From assembly GCA_919902985.1 (NCBI GenBank), contig CAKKSC010000039.1, positions 1-37,675 of the forward strand: 37,675 nt of DNA. The letters run 5' to 3'. The translations under genes were made by a program, and so were the position numbers. Positions 25,801-34,535 of the stretch are shown here, one piece after another. The DNA is from Desulfuromonadales bacterium (lineage in GTDB: Bacteria; Desulfobacterota; JAENJC01). A model generated the notes under the pieces. That model was not told the DNA's origin. It searched no databases and saw only the letters and a list, made by a program, of their open reading frames with translations. The first letter of the stretch is position 1, and every line of letters begins with the position of its first letter.

Positions 25801-26038
25801 AGATAACCTCTGCGAATTGAGTAACGCTGATGTGAATGATGAAAAAGAAGAAGTATTAAAACTTGAAGTTACTTCCTTTGTGGAAGGTCTTAAAAAGAAT
25901 TTAATTCGACTTCCTAAAAACAAGAATGCAGAAATTTCTCAGCGAGAAATTACCATTAGACCAAAGCTCAGCGAGGACCGAAGAGTAAATATAGCAGTAT
26001 TACTAAGGCTTTTACAGGAACAACTAAATGACAAATAA
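22808..26038 (+). CDS. sspC: Large P-loop ATPase, SspC-like
   Basis: A 1076-residue P-loop NTPase in the position of SspC, the ATPase of the Ssp modification complex. Walker A is GAYGTGKSS (residues 50-58), Walker B is AIVIDEFGKF (139-148), and a sensor-like HIFLITTLHQDF follows near 175. The remainder is largely helical, with LQKSQDALQKYVEQLQNSI near residue 880 suggesting a coiled coil. The ATG at 22808 is chosen because GGAAG precedes it and it starts four bases after the sspB stop; in-frame starts at 22784 and 22793 would overlap sspB. The end overlaps sspD by 11 bases. Size and context fit; sequence-level membership needs a profile search. Confidence 0.7.
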   Translation: MSKSIFSPSVNIIRDVDSNLNYIPTPNSKQIFNQLINNYIEGTRSFNIVGAYGTGKSSFLWAFEKNINKKHSYFAPLNGTFHELNGFEFRFFLGEFSSTIETFAKQLGFASKRDFSMEDVIQLIDKYYKSIIKSGRGLAIVIDEFGKFLEYAAKNNPERELYFIQQLAEYVNDPRKHIFLITTLHQDFNGYARNLTKTQQNEWDKVKGRLKEITFNEPVEQLLFLAAERLSELKLGNKDKNFSGLFESIENANAFPLKDYFSESYAEKLLPFDILSAAVLTLALQKYGQNERSLFSFIESNDHLSIKDFNQKAPYYNLSCVYDYLIHNYYSFLTTKYNPHYTQWSAIRTAIERVEGVFKENIADGVKVVKTIGLLNIFASASARPDKEFVCKYAKYSLGINDSEKIIKALEGFKIIRFVRHRNKYILFEGTDLDIELAIDGASSLVERVVNVVHHLNHFFDFHYISAKAASYEKGTPRFFAFHLSETPAELHPEGEIDGYVNLIFSESIKEKDIQEASKNCQEAILYGWYKNTAEIKNLLFEIEKVKKVKETHHDDKVAVRELEVILQHQIKLLNHYVLGNIYSNDSPVLWYFDGNRMRIADRKSFNRFLSNICTAVYSDAPIYRNEMVNKTRLSSPILTARKNFVRALVENWDKGDLGFEVSKYPPEKTIYLSMLKKTGIHHETSIGFTLNEPMDKTFMPLWHTGIEFLQSTRHGKRSLQELVDILLSKPFKLKRGFIDFWLPTFLFIKRDDFALFNDEEYIPYITEETLDLISKKPKDYEIKAFDIEGVKLDLFNQYRQLLNQPQQQNPSNRAFIETIRPFLTFYRQLPAYAKTTKRLNKKTLALREAIASAKDPEESFFEKFPTALGYNIIQLQKSQDALQKYVEQLQNSIREIRTSYDELINRVESFLFNEILGESSSFPEYKTTLQDRFKKVKKHLLLPHQKIFYQRLMSALDDRKAWLSSIGQACLGKALEAISDDEEKVLYEKLRDIIHELDNLCELSNADVNDEKEEVLKLEVTSFVEGLKKNLIRLPKNKNAEISQREITIRPKLSEDRRVNIAVLLRLLQEQLNDK

Positions 26039-27134
26039 TGTTCGTCACGTATTAGGCATTTCGGGTGGAAAAGATAGTGCAGCACTGGCGATCTACCTAA
26101 CAGATAAATATCCCCAATTGGATATCGAATATTATTTCTGCGATACAGGCAAGGAATTGGATGAGACCTACATGCTCATTCAAAACCTTGAAATATATTT
26201 CGGCAAGACAATTATCCGACTGGAAGCTGCACAAAACAGCCACGAGCCTCCATTTGATCATTTCCTAAAAATATACGGAGGATATTTACCATCCTCTACT
26301 GCCCGCTGGTGTACGAAGAAACTAAAATTGGAACCTTTTGAAAAATGGGTTGGAAACGATCCTGTGATCTCATATGTGGGTATTCGGGGAGATGAAGATC
26401 GAGAGGGATATATTTCAAAAAAAATAAATATTCAATCTATATTCCCATTCCGTAAAAATATGTGGAGCGAAGATGTAATAAGTAAAATCCTACGCAACGA
26501 AAACATCCAACTGCTGGTGCAACTATACGAGAAACACATAGACAATGTTAAGCTTAAAAGGATTTTAGAAATAGTGAACGAGCCGCTATCGTCTAAGTTC
26601 CACCAGCTAAACAAGCTGAATGCTTTATTAGATGCAAGTGTTATGGCATTTAATCAAATAGTATTTGATTTTTTAAAAAACACCGACTATCCGTTATCTA
26701 AAAGCGAGACATTCCCACTGTTAGACAATGAAGACCTCCTGGGGCGTGATGATATTTTTCGAATACTTAAAGATAGCGGTGTTGGTGTGCCAAAATATTA
26801 TGAGCCGATTGTATTTGATATTGACGGCAACAAAGGTCAATATTGCCGCAGCCGCTCTGGATGTTACTTCTGTTTCTTTCAGCAAAATATTGAGTGGATT
26901 TGGCTGTACGAGCAGCATCCCGACAAGTTTAAGTTGGCAATGGAGTATGAAAAAGACGGTTATACCTGGATGCAAGATGAGAGTTTAGAAGACCTTATAC
27001 AGCCAGAACGTATTAGCCAGGTCAAAGACGAATATTTAAAGCGAACCGCACGAACCACTAATAAGAAATCATCTTATTTGCTTGATATTCTGGAAAATGC
27101 AGAGGAAGAAGGCTGCACAGCTTGTTTTATTTAA
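26028..27134 (+). CDS. sspD: PAPS-reductase-like ATP pyrophosphatase, SspD/DndC-like
   Basis: Likely activates the DNA backbone for sulfur insertion using ATP, as DndC and SspD do. The 368 residues start with the PP-loop GISGGKDSAALAIYL (SGGKDS at 12-17), then YYFCDTGKELDETY, WCTKKLKLEPFEKWV with Cys95, and the VGIRGDEDREGY block. A late C-x5-C-x2-C group (Cys273, Cys279, Cys282) together with Cys95 could hold the Fe-S cluster known in DndC. An extra CTACFI lies at the very end. The gene overlaps the ATPase gene, giving a compact three-gene operon. A PAPS reductase of sulfate assimilation is unlikely given the neighbours. Confidence 0.8.
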   Translation: MTNNVRHVLGISGGKDSAALAIYLTDKYPQLDIEYYFCDTGKELDETYMLIQNLEIYFGKTIIRLEAAQNSHEPPFDHFLKIYGGYLPSSTARWCTKKLKLEPFEKWVGNDPVISYVGIRGDEDREGYISKKINIQSIFPFRKNMWSEDVISKILRNENIQLLVQLYEKHIDNVKLKRILEIVNEPLSSKFHQLNKLNALLDASVMAFNQIVFDFLKNTDYPLSKSETFPLLDNEDLLGRDDIFRILKDSGVGVPKYYEPIVFDIDGNKGQYCRSRSGCYFCFFQQNIEWIWLYEQHPDKFKLAMEYEKDGYTWMQDESLEDLIQPERISQVKDEYLKRTARTTNKKSSYLLDILENAEEEGCTACFI

Positions 27135-27183
27135 TTCCTCTCAAAACATTTTCTAAATCTTCAGCTTTAGCATAACGATAATG

Positions 27184-29585
27184 TTACTCCTCCAAAGCCC
27201 CCATCAATTGTTCCATGCCAAAATTTAAGAGGAAATCACTGTAATAACTATCAAACACGTCTCTGATATAATCATCCACGGTGACATCCTCTTGTTTCCC
27301 GTCTTTCAATACTGTTAAATTATAGTTCCTTTTTTTAGTGATCATGTAAAGGAAGACGGTGTGAAAATATATCGATGATAGGTATTTCTTTTGCGCAACC
27401 GTAATCTGGTCTTCTGCTTTAAGTTTTGAGCGATGCCTTAGAAAAACACCACTATCCAGATTTATAAATATTTTCTCCAGCTTGTCTCCTTCACCTTCTG
27501 GATACATTACAGTGTCATGCGTCATAGAAATACCCTGGGCTTCCAATGAGGCCCATTCCTTTTTCGTTACACGGATTAACTCCGGAAGCCCTAAATTTTC
27601 AAAAGATTCTTCTTCTTTTGGTGCTGGTTCTTTAGGTGAGTCCGGTTCAGCAATTTTTATCCATACAATTTCCTCCAATGGCTCGCCTGGCGCTGTTAAT
27701 GATGCCTTAATTTCCAGCTCATCACCAACTGTAAGTTCTTTAGTAGGGTTCAATGTAAGCCTTATTGTTCCCTTATTAGGACTGCTCCTAACGATATTCA
27801 ATAACCCTGATATCTCCTTCTCTTTTCCTTCTCTATCGCCACCTCTTTTGTCGTTGTGCTTTATCTGCAACAAAGCCAGCTGTAATTCACCAGGCTCTTC
27901 CACTCGGTCAAAATAATCATTGGCCACGTCGGTATCGAACTTTATTGTTTTTTCACCATTTAGCGGCAATGTGATCATATTCATCCCATCTTTCTTTTTG
28001 TTAAGCTTGAAAAGCGCAGGAAAACGTTTGGGTTCAAATGGTTTTTCGTCCCTTTCTTTCTCTTTTGACGATTCCTTTTCTTCAGCCTTCTTTTTATCCT
28101 TTTTCTCTTCTAATTTAAGGGTATTTTGTAATAACTTAAATAACTCACTGTCTTTGGGAAGATTTTTGGCAAAGGACTTAATTAGTTCGGAAGTATCCTC
28201 GCTTTCTAAGCCGATAGACTCCTTGCGCCTGCGATTGATTTCATCCAACTGACTTTTGCGAAGCTTCTTTCCTAAGTAATCTCGCAGTAGGCTTGATTCA
28301 TCACCCTGTTTAAGCCGATCCCTTGATGCCATAAAAAGCTCTTCCCTAAAATCCGGCTTCATTCTAGTGCAGTCTACATGTACTAATAGATAGTCTTTGA
28401 GGAGATTGCACTTCAATGTTCTAGTAATAAACTCGGCGGTGTAATTCCCATGTACCTGACCGTTTACAGAAAACATTACCGACATATTATTTTTGAAAAA
28501 ACGGTCTCGAATAATTTCCTTAGATTTCTTTACATCCCTGCCTTCTAATTTTGGTTTAAATATGTAGCATGTTACTTTCATCTTCCCAAACACTTGGTCT
28601 TCATACTCTTCAGAAAAAAATGTATCAACATAATCGTTTATGGCTTCTTCTAATCGGCGTTGAAGTCCAAATAGATCTAACTCAAGGACTTTATTGTGTG
28701 GATACCTTTCTTTCTTATCGACCGTAAGGATTGGCAAAACAGGCTTAAATAGGAACTCATTTAAACTTTGATTTAGATCTTGCGCAAATCCTGCATATCC
28801 AGAAGGAAATTGGTATGAGTAGAGTTTGATTATGGTTCCGGTGTTAAATTTTCTGTTGTGCAGTTTTAGGTATAGCTCATCTCAAATGACGGGATTCTCC
28901 CATCAATTTTTAAGTATTCAAAATAGCTAAACCTTTTTGTTTCTGCTGCTTCCGTTATTTTATGCTGACGAGCAAGGGTAAATCCGAAATTGCTATTACA
29001 ATCAAATCGTTTGGAGCCAATGAGTTGATAGCGCTTCTTTCCGCAAAATACCAGTGCTCCGCTACCTCCCATATTATATTTGCCCTGAACGAAGTGAATA
29101 TTGATTTTGTTGCCACGTAATAATGATAGAAATGTATTTTCAAAATCCTCTGGGCGCTGTCCCTCTCCGTTATCATAGATGATAACGGAGGTATTTCTTG
29201 TAGGGCCGTCTGCGACTATTTGTATTTCCTCCGCTTGCTTTCTTCGGAATGTCTGGAGATCCCATTGTTTATACTCAGGAAAGAATTTCTTTATTGCTTC
29301 TTCCATTGATTTTGGGGCTTCTGATGACTTTGGCTCAATGCCTGCTTCAAAGCATTTCCTTACCAGTACAGCATCAATCGAGTTTGTCACTTTCTCCACT
29401 AGTGCAGCAATGGGATTTGACTGTTGATTGCGGACGATCCCGAACATATTCTCATCGCCACCTAAGGGAAACCAGTTTTCGTCTTTGAAAAAGTCGGGAT
29501 GCGCTTGGATAACGGTATCCACCGCGTCTTCGGTAGGAGCAAAATATAATTCCTCAAAAAGCTTTTTGTAATCAGTAGGTGTCAT
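27184..29585 (-). pseudogene. GHKL (MORC/MutL-like) ATPase, candidate defence effector, with one frameshift
   Basis: Two frames together encode one 800-residue protein. The N-terminal part (ATG 29585) is a GHKL ATPase: N-box EKVTNSIDA (Glu64, Asn68, Asp71), G1 VIIYDNGEGQRPEDF (Asp138) and G2 GKYNMGGSGAL (168-178). It stops at TAA 28868-28866, but the next frame continues without a start as ELYLKLHNRKFNTGTIIKLY into the 517-residue remainder. That part has a transducer-like region, a charged linker (KKAEEKESSKEKERDEK), a beta-rich Ig-like stretch and a helical end. One missing base near 28880 explains the break (TTTGAGGATGAG to TTTGAGATGAG), so a sequencing error or recent mutation is likely. 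The gene converges on the Ssp-like operon with a 49-base gap, suggesting a partner or effector role. Confidence 0.7.
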
Positions 29586-29640
29586 TTTTCGTTTTTTGAA
29601 AAAGTTTCTCGTTTTTTTATATTACATATTTGTATATTTT

Positions 29641-29668
29641 ATTATCCTGTCTACTATACTAAAGTCAA
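29641..29668 (-). promoter_or_regulatory. Promoter of the GHKL ATPase gene
   Basis: Minus strand: TTGACT (29668-29663), 16-base spacer, GATAAT (29646-29641), about 55 AT-rich bases before the ATG at 29585. It gives the effector gene its own promoter, separate from the Ssp-like operon. Confidence 0.55.
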
Positions 29669-29693
29669 GACTTTTTCTTTCTTCTTTTCCTTA

Positions 29694-29723
29694 TTGCTGA
29701 AATCCTTTTGATTATGCTATCTT
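29694..29723 (+). promoter_or_regulatory. Candidate leaderless promoter of selB
   Basis: TTGCTG (29694-29699), 18-base spacer, TATCTT (29718-29723), then six bases to the ATG at 29730. No Shine-Dalgarno sequence is present. The boxes are weaker than in the other leaderless cases, so this is tentative. Confidence 0.4.
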
Positions 29724-29729
29724 AGCTTC

Positions 29730-31601
29730 ATGGAATATCTCGTCTTAGGTACAGCCGGACATATTGACCACGGGAAGACCTCTCTTGTAAAGTCCCTGAC
29801 TGGAACCGACACAGACAGGTTGAAAGAGGAGAAGGAGAGGGGGATAACCATAGACCTTGGTTTTGCCTATATGCCCCTTCCCTCAGGGACGGTCCTCAGC
29901 ATAATAGATGTCCCCGGACACGAGAAGTTTGTCAGGAATATGGTGGCAGGGGCAGCGGGGATAGACATGGTATTACTGGTGATCGCAGCGGATGACGGAG
30001 TTATGCCCCAGACCAGGGAGCATCTCGAGATATGCTCCCTTCTGGGCATTCGGCATGGTCTCGTTGCCGTCACAAAGGCGGACATGGTTGATGATGAATG
30101 GCTTAAGGCAACCATAGAGGAGATAAACGGCTTTCTTAAAGGAGGGTTACTTGAGGGAGCCCCGGTTGTCCCTGTCTCGTCCGTCACAGGAAAGGGGATC
30201 CAGGAGCTTATCACAAATATAGACTCCATCGCTAAATCTATAAAAGAGAGAAAGAGCGGGGAGGTATTGAGACTACCGGTTGACAGATCCTTTACAATAA
30301 AGGGGTTTGGAACGGTTGTTACCGGGACACTAGTTTCAGGAAAGGTAAGGGTTGGAGATGAGGTTGAGCTATTACCCAAAAACGTGAAGACAAGGGTAAG
30401 AGGGATCCAGATCCATGGAAGGCAGGCGGAGGAAGGGGTCTCCGGTTCAAGGGTCGCCATAAACCTTCAGGGGATAGAAAGGGACACGGTCAAGCGCGGG
30501 GACACCGTTACCTCTCCGGGAAGTTTGAAGACCAGAATGACTGTTGAGGCGGAAATATCAATACTGCCGACGACCCCAAGGCCTCTTAAGAACGAAGCAG
30601 AGCGGATGCTCCATATCTATTCAGCATCATCAATGTCGACTATCACCCTCCTGAATTCAAAGGAGATAAGACCGGGAGAGAGCGGATTTGCCAGGATCGG
30701 GCTTAGAGAGCCTATTGTGGCCGTGCATGGAGACATGTTTGTCCTGAGGTCTCCAGATGCAGGAACGATAGGAGGAGGCGTTATCCTTGACGCAGACCCT
30801 CCCAGGAGAAGCAGGAAGGAGACTATGGAGGATTTAAAGATCCTTTCTTCAGGAGATATGAAGGGAAAGGTCCTTCTCTATATCAGGAGGGGCGGAGTAA
30901 ACGCTGTCACTCTTAGTGATTTGTCGGTGAAGTTCAATACCAACCCAAAGGCCATTGAACCCTCAATATCTGAGCTTATTTCATCTAAAATTATCTTAAA
31001 GATAGATGGAGAGGTGATATCTGCTGAGGCAATCAACGCCTTGAAAAACTCTCTCATGGAACTCATAGGGTCATTCCACAAGAAAGAGCCGATGAAGGCC
31101 GGTCTCCTGACTGAGGAGGCAAGGACAAGGCTCAGGATCTCTCAAAAGGTTATGGATGCTGTTGTAGACAGCCTTAGCAAGGACCGGCAAATAGTTGCAG
31201 AAAAGGACACCCTGAGACTCGCCTCGCACAAGGCCTCAGGAGGAGAGAAAAAAGAGAGGATAGAAAAGATTTACATAGAGGCCGGCCTTACACCACCCAC
31301 CCTTACAGAGCTGCTGGAAAAGCTGAAGATCATGGAAAGGGAGGCGTTGGACCTGCTAAACCTCCTCTCCAAAGAGGGGCGGCTGGTGAAGATAAAGGAG
31401 TTTTTCTTTTCAAAAGACTCCATAGAGGGCCTGACTGCAACTATCCGGGCGTTCTTTGCAAAGAAGAGCGATTTGACGCCGCCAGATTTCAAGGAGATGA
31501 CAGGCCTGTCAAGGAAGTTCGCCATACCTCTTCTGGAATACCTGGACTCCCAGAAGATCACAATAAGGGTAGGGGACGTGAGGAAGCTGAGGAAGGGATA
31601 A
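29730..31601 (+). CDS. selB: Selenocysteine-specific translation elongation factor SelB
   Basis: Delivers Sec-tRNA to UGA codons marked by a SECIS hairpin. The 623 residues begin [21 protein letters not shown] (G1), with switch region [32 protein letters not shown] (G3) and [11 protein letters not shown] (G4). Domains II and III follow to about 340, then winged helices to the end that bind the SECIS. At 623 residues it is full length. It implies selenoproteins and selA, selC and selD elsewhere; none is in the window. It converges with rsmE, with 13 bases between the stop codons and no terminator. It marks the right border of the AT-rich island. Confidence 0.95.
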   Translation: MEYLVLGTAGHIDHGKTSLVKSLTGTDTDRLKEEKERGITIDLGFAYMPLPSGTVLSIIDVPGHEKFVRNMVAGAAGIDMVLLVIAADDGVMPQTREHLEICSLLGIRHGLVAVTKADMVDDEWLKATIEEINGFLKGGLLEGAPVVPVSSVTGKGIQELITNIDSIAKSIKERKSGEVLRLPVDRSFTIKGFGTVVTGTLVSGKVRVGDEVELLPKNVKTRVRGIQIHGRQAEEGVSGSRVAINLQGIERDTVKRGDTVTSPGSLKTRMTVEAEISILPTTPRPLKNEAERMLHIYSASSMSTITLLNSKEIRPGESGFARIGLREPIVAVHGDMFVLRSPDAGTIGGGVILDADPPRRSRKETMEDLKILSSGDMKGKVLLYIRRGGVNAVTLSDLSVKFNTNPKAIEPSISELISSKIILKIDGEVISAEAINALKNSLMELIGSFHKKEPMKAGLLTEEARTRLRISQKVMDAVVDSLSKDRQIVAEKDTLRLASHKASGGEKKERIEKIYIEAGLTPPTLTELLEKLKIMEREALDLLNLLSKEGRLVKIKEFFFSKDSIEGLTATIRAFFAKKSDLTPPDFKEMTGLSRKFAIPLLEYLDSQKITIRVGDVRKLRKG

Positions 31602-31614
31602 GCGGTTGACAGTA

Positions 31615-32346
31615 TCAGGCAAGGTCGCCATACAGGTGTTGAACAATAGACAGGAGTACGAGGGGGACGGTCTCTGTCCTGAGTATCCGCCTTCCGAGAG
31701 AGACAGGGATAAAACCGTACCCCTTCGCATTTACTATTTCAGAGTTGGTCAGCCCGCCCTCCGAGCCCACTATAAAAGTGACCTTACTGTTTCTTAAAGT
31801 AATCGGGAGGACTTTTTTCAGTGAGGCCTCCTTTTCACCTTCCCACGGTATCAGCTTTAAAGACGATGGCTCGGCATCTTTCACAAACTGGTCAATACTG
31901 ACCGGCTCAGAGATGACTGGAACCTTTACCCTCCCGGACTGCTTGCACGCCTCAACGGCAATCCTCCGCCACCGTTCAATCTTATTAGCACTGAAGGACT
32001 TTGGTACGACCCTCTCGGTATAAAGTGGAACAATCCTTGAAACTCCAAGCTCAGTGCTCTTCTGCACTATGAGGTCCATCTTGTCGGACTTGGGCATCCC
32101 CTGACCCAGGATGATCTCAACAGGAGATTCCGTATCCCCCTCCCTCTCCTCCGTTATATCTACTGTAACCCCGTCCTTAGTGAATCCGTTTATCCTTCCT
32201 TCAAACTCCATCCCGCTTCCATCAAACAGGACAACCTGATCGCCGCACTGATGCCGAAGGACGTCTTTGATATGCCTGACCTCGGCGCCCTTTATCTCTG
32301 CCTTGACACCGACACCCAACCTCTCTTCAATATAAAACCGGTGCAT
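31615..32346 (-). CDS. rsmE: 16S rRNA (uracil1498-N3)-methyltransferase
   Basis: SPOUT-fold enzyme that methylates U1498 of 16S rRNA. In 243 residues: an N-terminal PUA-like domain (MHRFYIEERLGVG, then EVRHIKDVLRHQCGDQVVLF) and a C-terminal trefoil-knot domain. That domain carries LGQGMPKSDKMDLIVQKSTELG, ERWRRIAVEACKQSGR, FIVGSEGGLTNSEI and SLGRRILRTETVPLVLL. AAAGGGG precedes the ATG. Confidence 0.94.
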   Translation of the reverse strand: MHRFYIEERLGVGVKAEIKGAEVRHIKDVLRHQCGDQVVLFDGSGMEFEGRINGFTKDGVTVDITEEREGDTESPVEIILGQGMPKSDKMDLIVQKSTELGVSRIVPLYTERVVPKSFSANKIERWRRIAVEACKQSGRVKVPVISEPVSIDQFVKDAEPSSLKLIPWEGEKEASLKKVLPITLRNSKVTFIVGSEGGLTNSEIVNAKGYGFIPVSLGRRILRTETVPLVLLSIVQHLYGDLA

Positions 32347-32416
32347 CAGTATCCCCTTTAAAATTCCAACACATTTCCACCATCATCTTCAATTCTATTA
32401 CCATCTAAAAACTGCA

Positions 32417-32609
32417 AACCACAGAGACCACAGAGATAAATTTTGAGTATAAAACCCTTTTAAAACCCTTTTCTTCTCCGTGTTCTCGTGAGTTTGATTT
32501 TAAAAGTTATAGGGTTTTTAAAAGTCACCTTTTGAGTACACAGAGAAAAATATTAGTTTTAGGGTTCATTCCTTCTAAATCAGTATCTTGCTCTGTGTGT
32601 TCTGTGGTT
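32417..32609. repeat. CACAGAG-type inverted repeat in the 32347-32684 gap
   Basis: AACCACAGAGACCACAGAG (32417-32435) is inverted at 32591-32609 with 16 of 19 positions matching; the three differences are the central bases, as in the repeat at 8226. Inside, GGGTTTTTAAAAG-type and TTTTAAAACCC-type stretches are also partly inverted. With the nuoF terminator this is all I see in the 338-base gap. Confidence 0.65.
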
Positions 32610-32658
32610 CGATTGCAGGATTTAGGTATTGAGATATCGGCAGTGGTAGCTTGAAATG

Positions 32659-32684
32659 CCAAGGGGGCCAACTGGCCCCCTTGG
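32659..32684 (-). terminator. Strong hairpin after nuoF
   Basis: CCAAGGGGGCCA and TGGCCCCCTTGG form a perfect 12-base stem with a two-base centre, directly adjacent to the nuoF stop codon. The following minus-strand sequence has only a short T stretch, so it may act as a terminator or as a message-end stabiliser. Confidence 0.6.
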
Positions 32685-34535
32685 TTATGACGTTTTCTTT
32701 ACTCCGCCGGAATACTTGAATATGGCGTCGAAGGGACATTTTTCAAAGCAGACTCCGCACCTGATGCATGCTTCGTCCCCTATAAAGGCCGGCTTTTCTC
32801 CCTTCTTTCCTCCGGTGCCGCCGGAGATGGAGCTTACAGGGCAGTTTTTCACGCATATTCCGCACTTGGTGCAGACATCAGGGGTTACTTCGAAATGGAT
32901 TAGGGCTGAACATGAGCAGGCAGGGCAGCTCTTGTCTTTTATATGGGCTTCATATTCGTCCCTGAAGTATTTTATTGTTGTTATGACAGGATTCGGCGCT
33001 GTCTGGCCGAGTCCGCAAAGAGACGTTATCTTTACCTGGCTCCCCAGATCGAGGAGGAGCTCGATATCCCCTTCCCTTCCCTTTCCGGCTACAATCCTCT
33101 CAAGTATCTCAAGAAGTCTCTTTGTGCCTACTCTGCACGGGGTGCATTTCCCGCAAGATTCATCCTGACAGAAGGCCTGGAAATAACGCGCCATATCAAC
33201 CATGCAGGTGTCTTCATCCATGACCACCATTCCGCCTGATCCCACGATGGAGCCCAAGGCCGCCAATGATTCATAATCAACCATCGTATCCATGAATGAT
33301 GAGGGTATGCAGCCGCCGGAAGGGCCTCCGGTCTGAACCGCCTTAAGTTTCTTACCGCCGATTATGCCGCCGCCAATGTCATATATGATCTCTTTCAGAG
33401 GTATCCCATTGGGGACCTCAACGAGTCCCGTCCTGTTTATCTTTCCTGTAAGTGCAAACACCTTAGTCCCTTTGCTCTTTTCTGTGCCAAATGATGCATA
33501 CCATGCCCCGCCGTTGGTTATTATCTGGGGAACATTGGCCCATGTCTCTACGTTATTGATATTGGAAGGTTTTCCCCATACCCCTTTTTGGGCCGGAAAT
33601 GGCGGCCTTGGATTAGGCATACCCCTCTTCCCTTCGATGGAATTCATGAGGGCCGTCTCTTCGCCGCAAACGAAGGCGCCTGCACCTTCCTTTACTATTA
33701 TTTCAAGGTCAAAGCCGGAGCCGAATATGTTTTTACCAAGGAATCCCCTGTCGGTGGCCTGTTCTATAGCTATATTGAGGTGCTCAACAGCAAGTGGATA
33801 CTCGGCCCGGCAGTATATGTATCCATGCGTGGCGCCTATGGCGAAGCCCCCAATCAGCATCCCTTCAATGACTGCATGTGGGTCTCCCTCAAGGACAGAC
33901 CTGTCCATGAATGCCCCAGGATCTCCTTCATCCGCATTGCAGATGATATACTTTTCATTTCCCGGAGAGCTTTTACAGAACTGCCACTTCATCCCAGTGG
34001 GGAAGCCGGCTCCTCCCCTTCCCCTTAGACCGGATTTCTTGACCTCGTCTATTATCTGCTCCGGTGTCATGGTCGTGATTGCCTTTTTCGCCCCCTCGTA
34101 TCCGCCGCGAGCAATGTACTCTTCAATCTTTGTCGGGTCTATAAAGCCGCAGTTCTTGAGGACAATCTTATACTGCTTCTTGTTGTAATCTAGCTCGTCA
34201 TAATACTGGGTATCTGGGTAAGGCTGAATGTCTGGGGAGGTCGGTTTGAACTGGCCAAGGAGTCTATCCTTATAAACTTCTCCATTCTTCAGATGGCTTT
34301 CAAAGATTGCAGGGACATGCTCCGCCTTCAGGTCGCTATAGGAGACCCTCGTCCTGCCTGGTATGATTATATCCATCAGAGGTTCACGGTGGCAGATGCC
34401 GACGCATCCGGTCTTTCTGACCTCAACATCCAGACCGAGCCGTTCGGCCTCCGCTACTGCCTTGTTGTAGACAGCCTTCCCGCCTGCTGCAAGGCCGCAG
34501 GTTGCCATTCCAACTATTATCTGAGGCTTATTCAT
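32685..34535 (-). CDS. NuoF/HndC-type NADH-binding flavin and Fe-S subunit
   Basis: The NADH and FMN subunit of a complex I-like or electron-bifurcating enzyme. In 616 residues: a thioredoxin-like 2Fe-2S domain (residues 1-110, MATCGLAAGG and KTGCVGICHREPL); the 51-kDa core with GRGGAGFPTGMKWQFC, ICNADEGDPGAFMDRSVLEG and EGAGAFVCGEETALMNS; the 4Fe-4S motif ESCGKCTPCRVGTKRLLE; and two added C-terminal 4Fe-4S ferredoxin motifs (CTKCGICVKNCPVSS, CIRCGVCFEKCPFDA). The C-terminal ferredoxin domain and fused N-terminus match HndC of NAD(P)-linked [FeFe] hydrogenases and bifurcating formate dehydrogenases rather than classic NuoF. It overlaps the nuoE end by four bases. No catalytic subunit follows. 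Confidence 0.88.
   Translation of the reverse strand: MNKPQIIVGMATCGLAAGGKAVYNKAVAEAERLGLDVEVRKTGCVGICHREPLMDIIIPGRTRVSYSDLKAEHVPAIFESHLKNGEVYKDRLLGQFKPTSPDIQPYPDTQYYDELDYNKKQYKIVLKNCGFIDPTKIEEYIARGGYEGAKKAITTMTPEQIIDEVKKSGLRGRGGAGFPTGMKWQFCKSSPGNEKYIICNADEGDPGAFMDRSVLEGDPHAVIEGMLIGGFAIGATHGYIYCRAEYPLAVEHLNIAIEQATDRGFLGKNIFGSGFDLEIIVKEGAGAFVCGEETALMNSIEGKRGMPNPRPPFPAQKGVWGKPSNINNVETWANVPQIITNGGAWYASFGTEKSKGTKVFALTGKINRTGLVEVPNGIPLKEIIYDIGGGIIGGKKLKAVQTGGPSGGCIPSSFMDTMVDYESLAALGSIVGSGGMVVMDEDTCMVDMARYFQAFCQDESCGKCTPCRVGTKRLLEILERIVAGKGREGDIELLLDLGSQVKITSLCGLGQTAPNPVITTIKYFRDEYEAHIKDKSCPACSCSALIHFEVTPDVCTKCGICVKNCPVSSISGGTGGKKGEKPAFIGDEACIRCGVCFEKCPFDAIFKYSGGVKKTS

Noticed and set aside
27135-27183. 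Terminator between the convergent sspD and GHKL genes
   Set aside because: Only a four-base stem (TAAC/GTTA) without a T-run is visible.
33364-34188. 274-codon plus-strand open frame opposite nuoF
   Set aside because: It is antisense to unmistakable flavin and Fe-S motifs and is Pro/Ser-rich nonsense with no domain.
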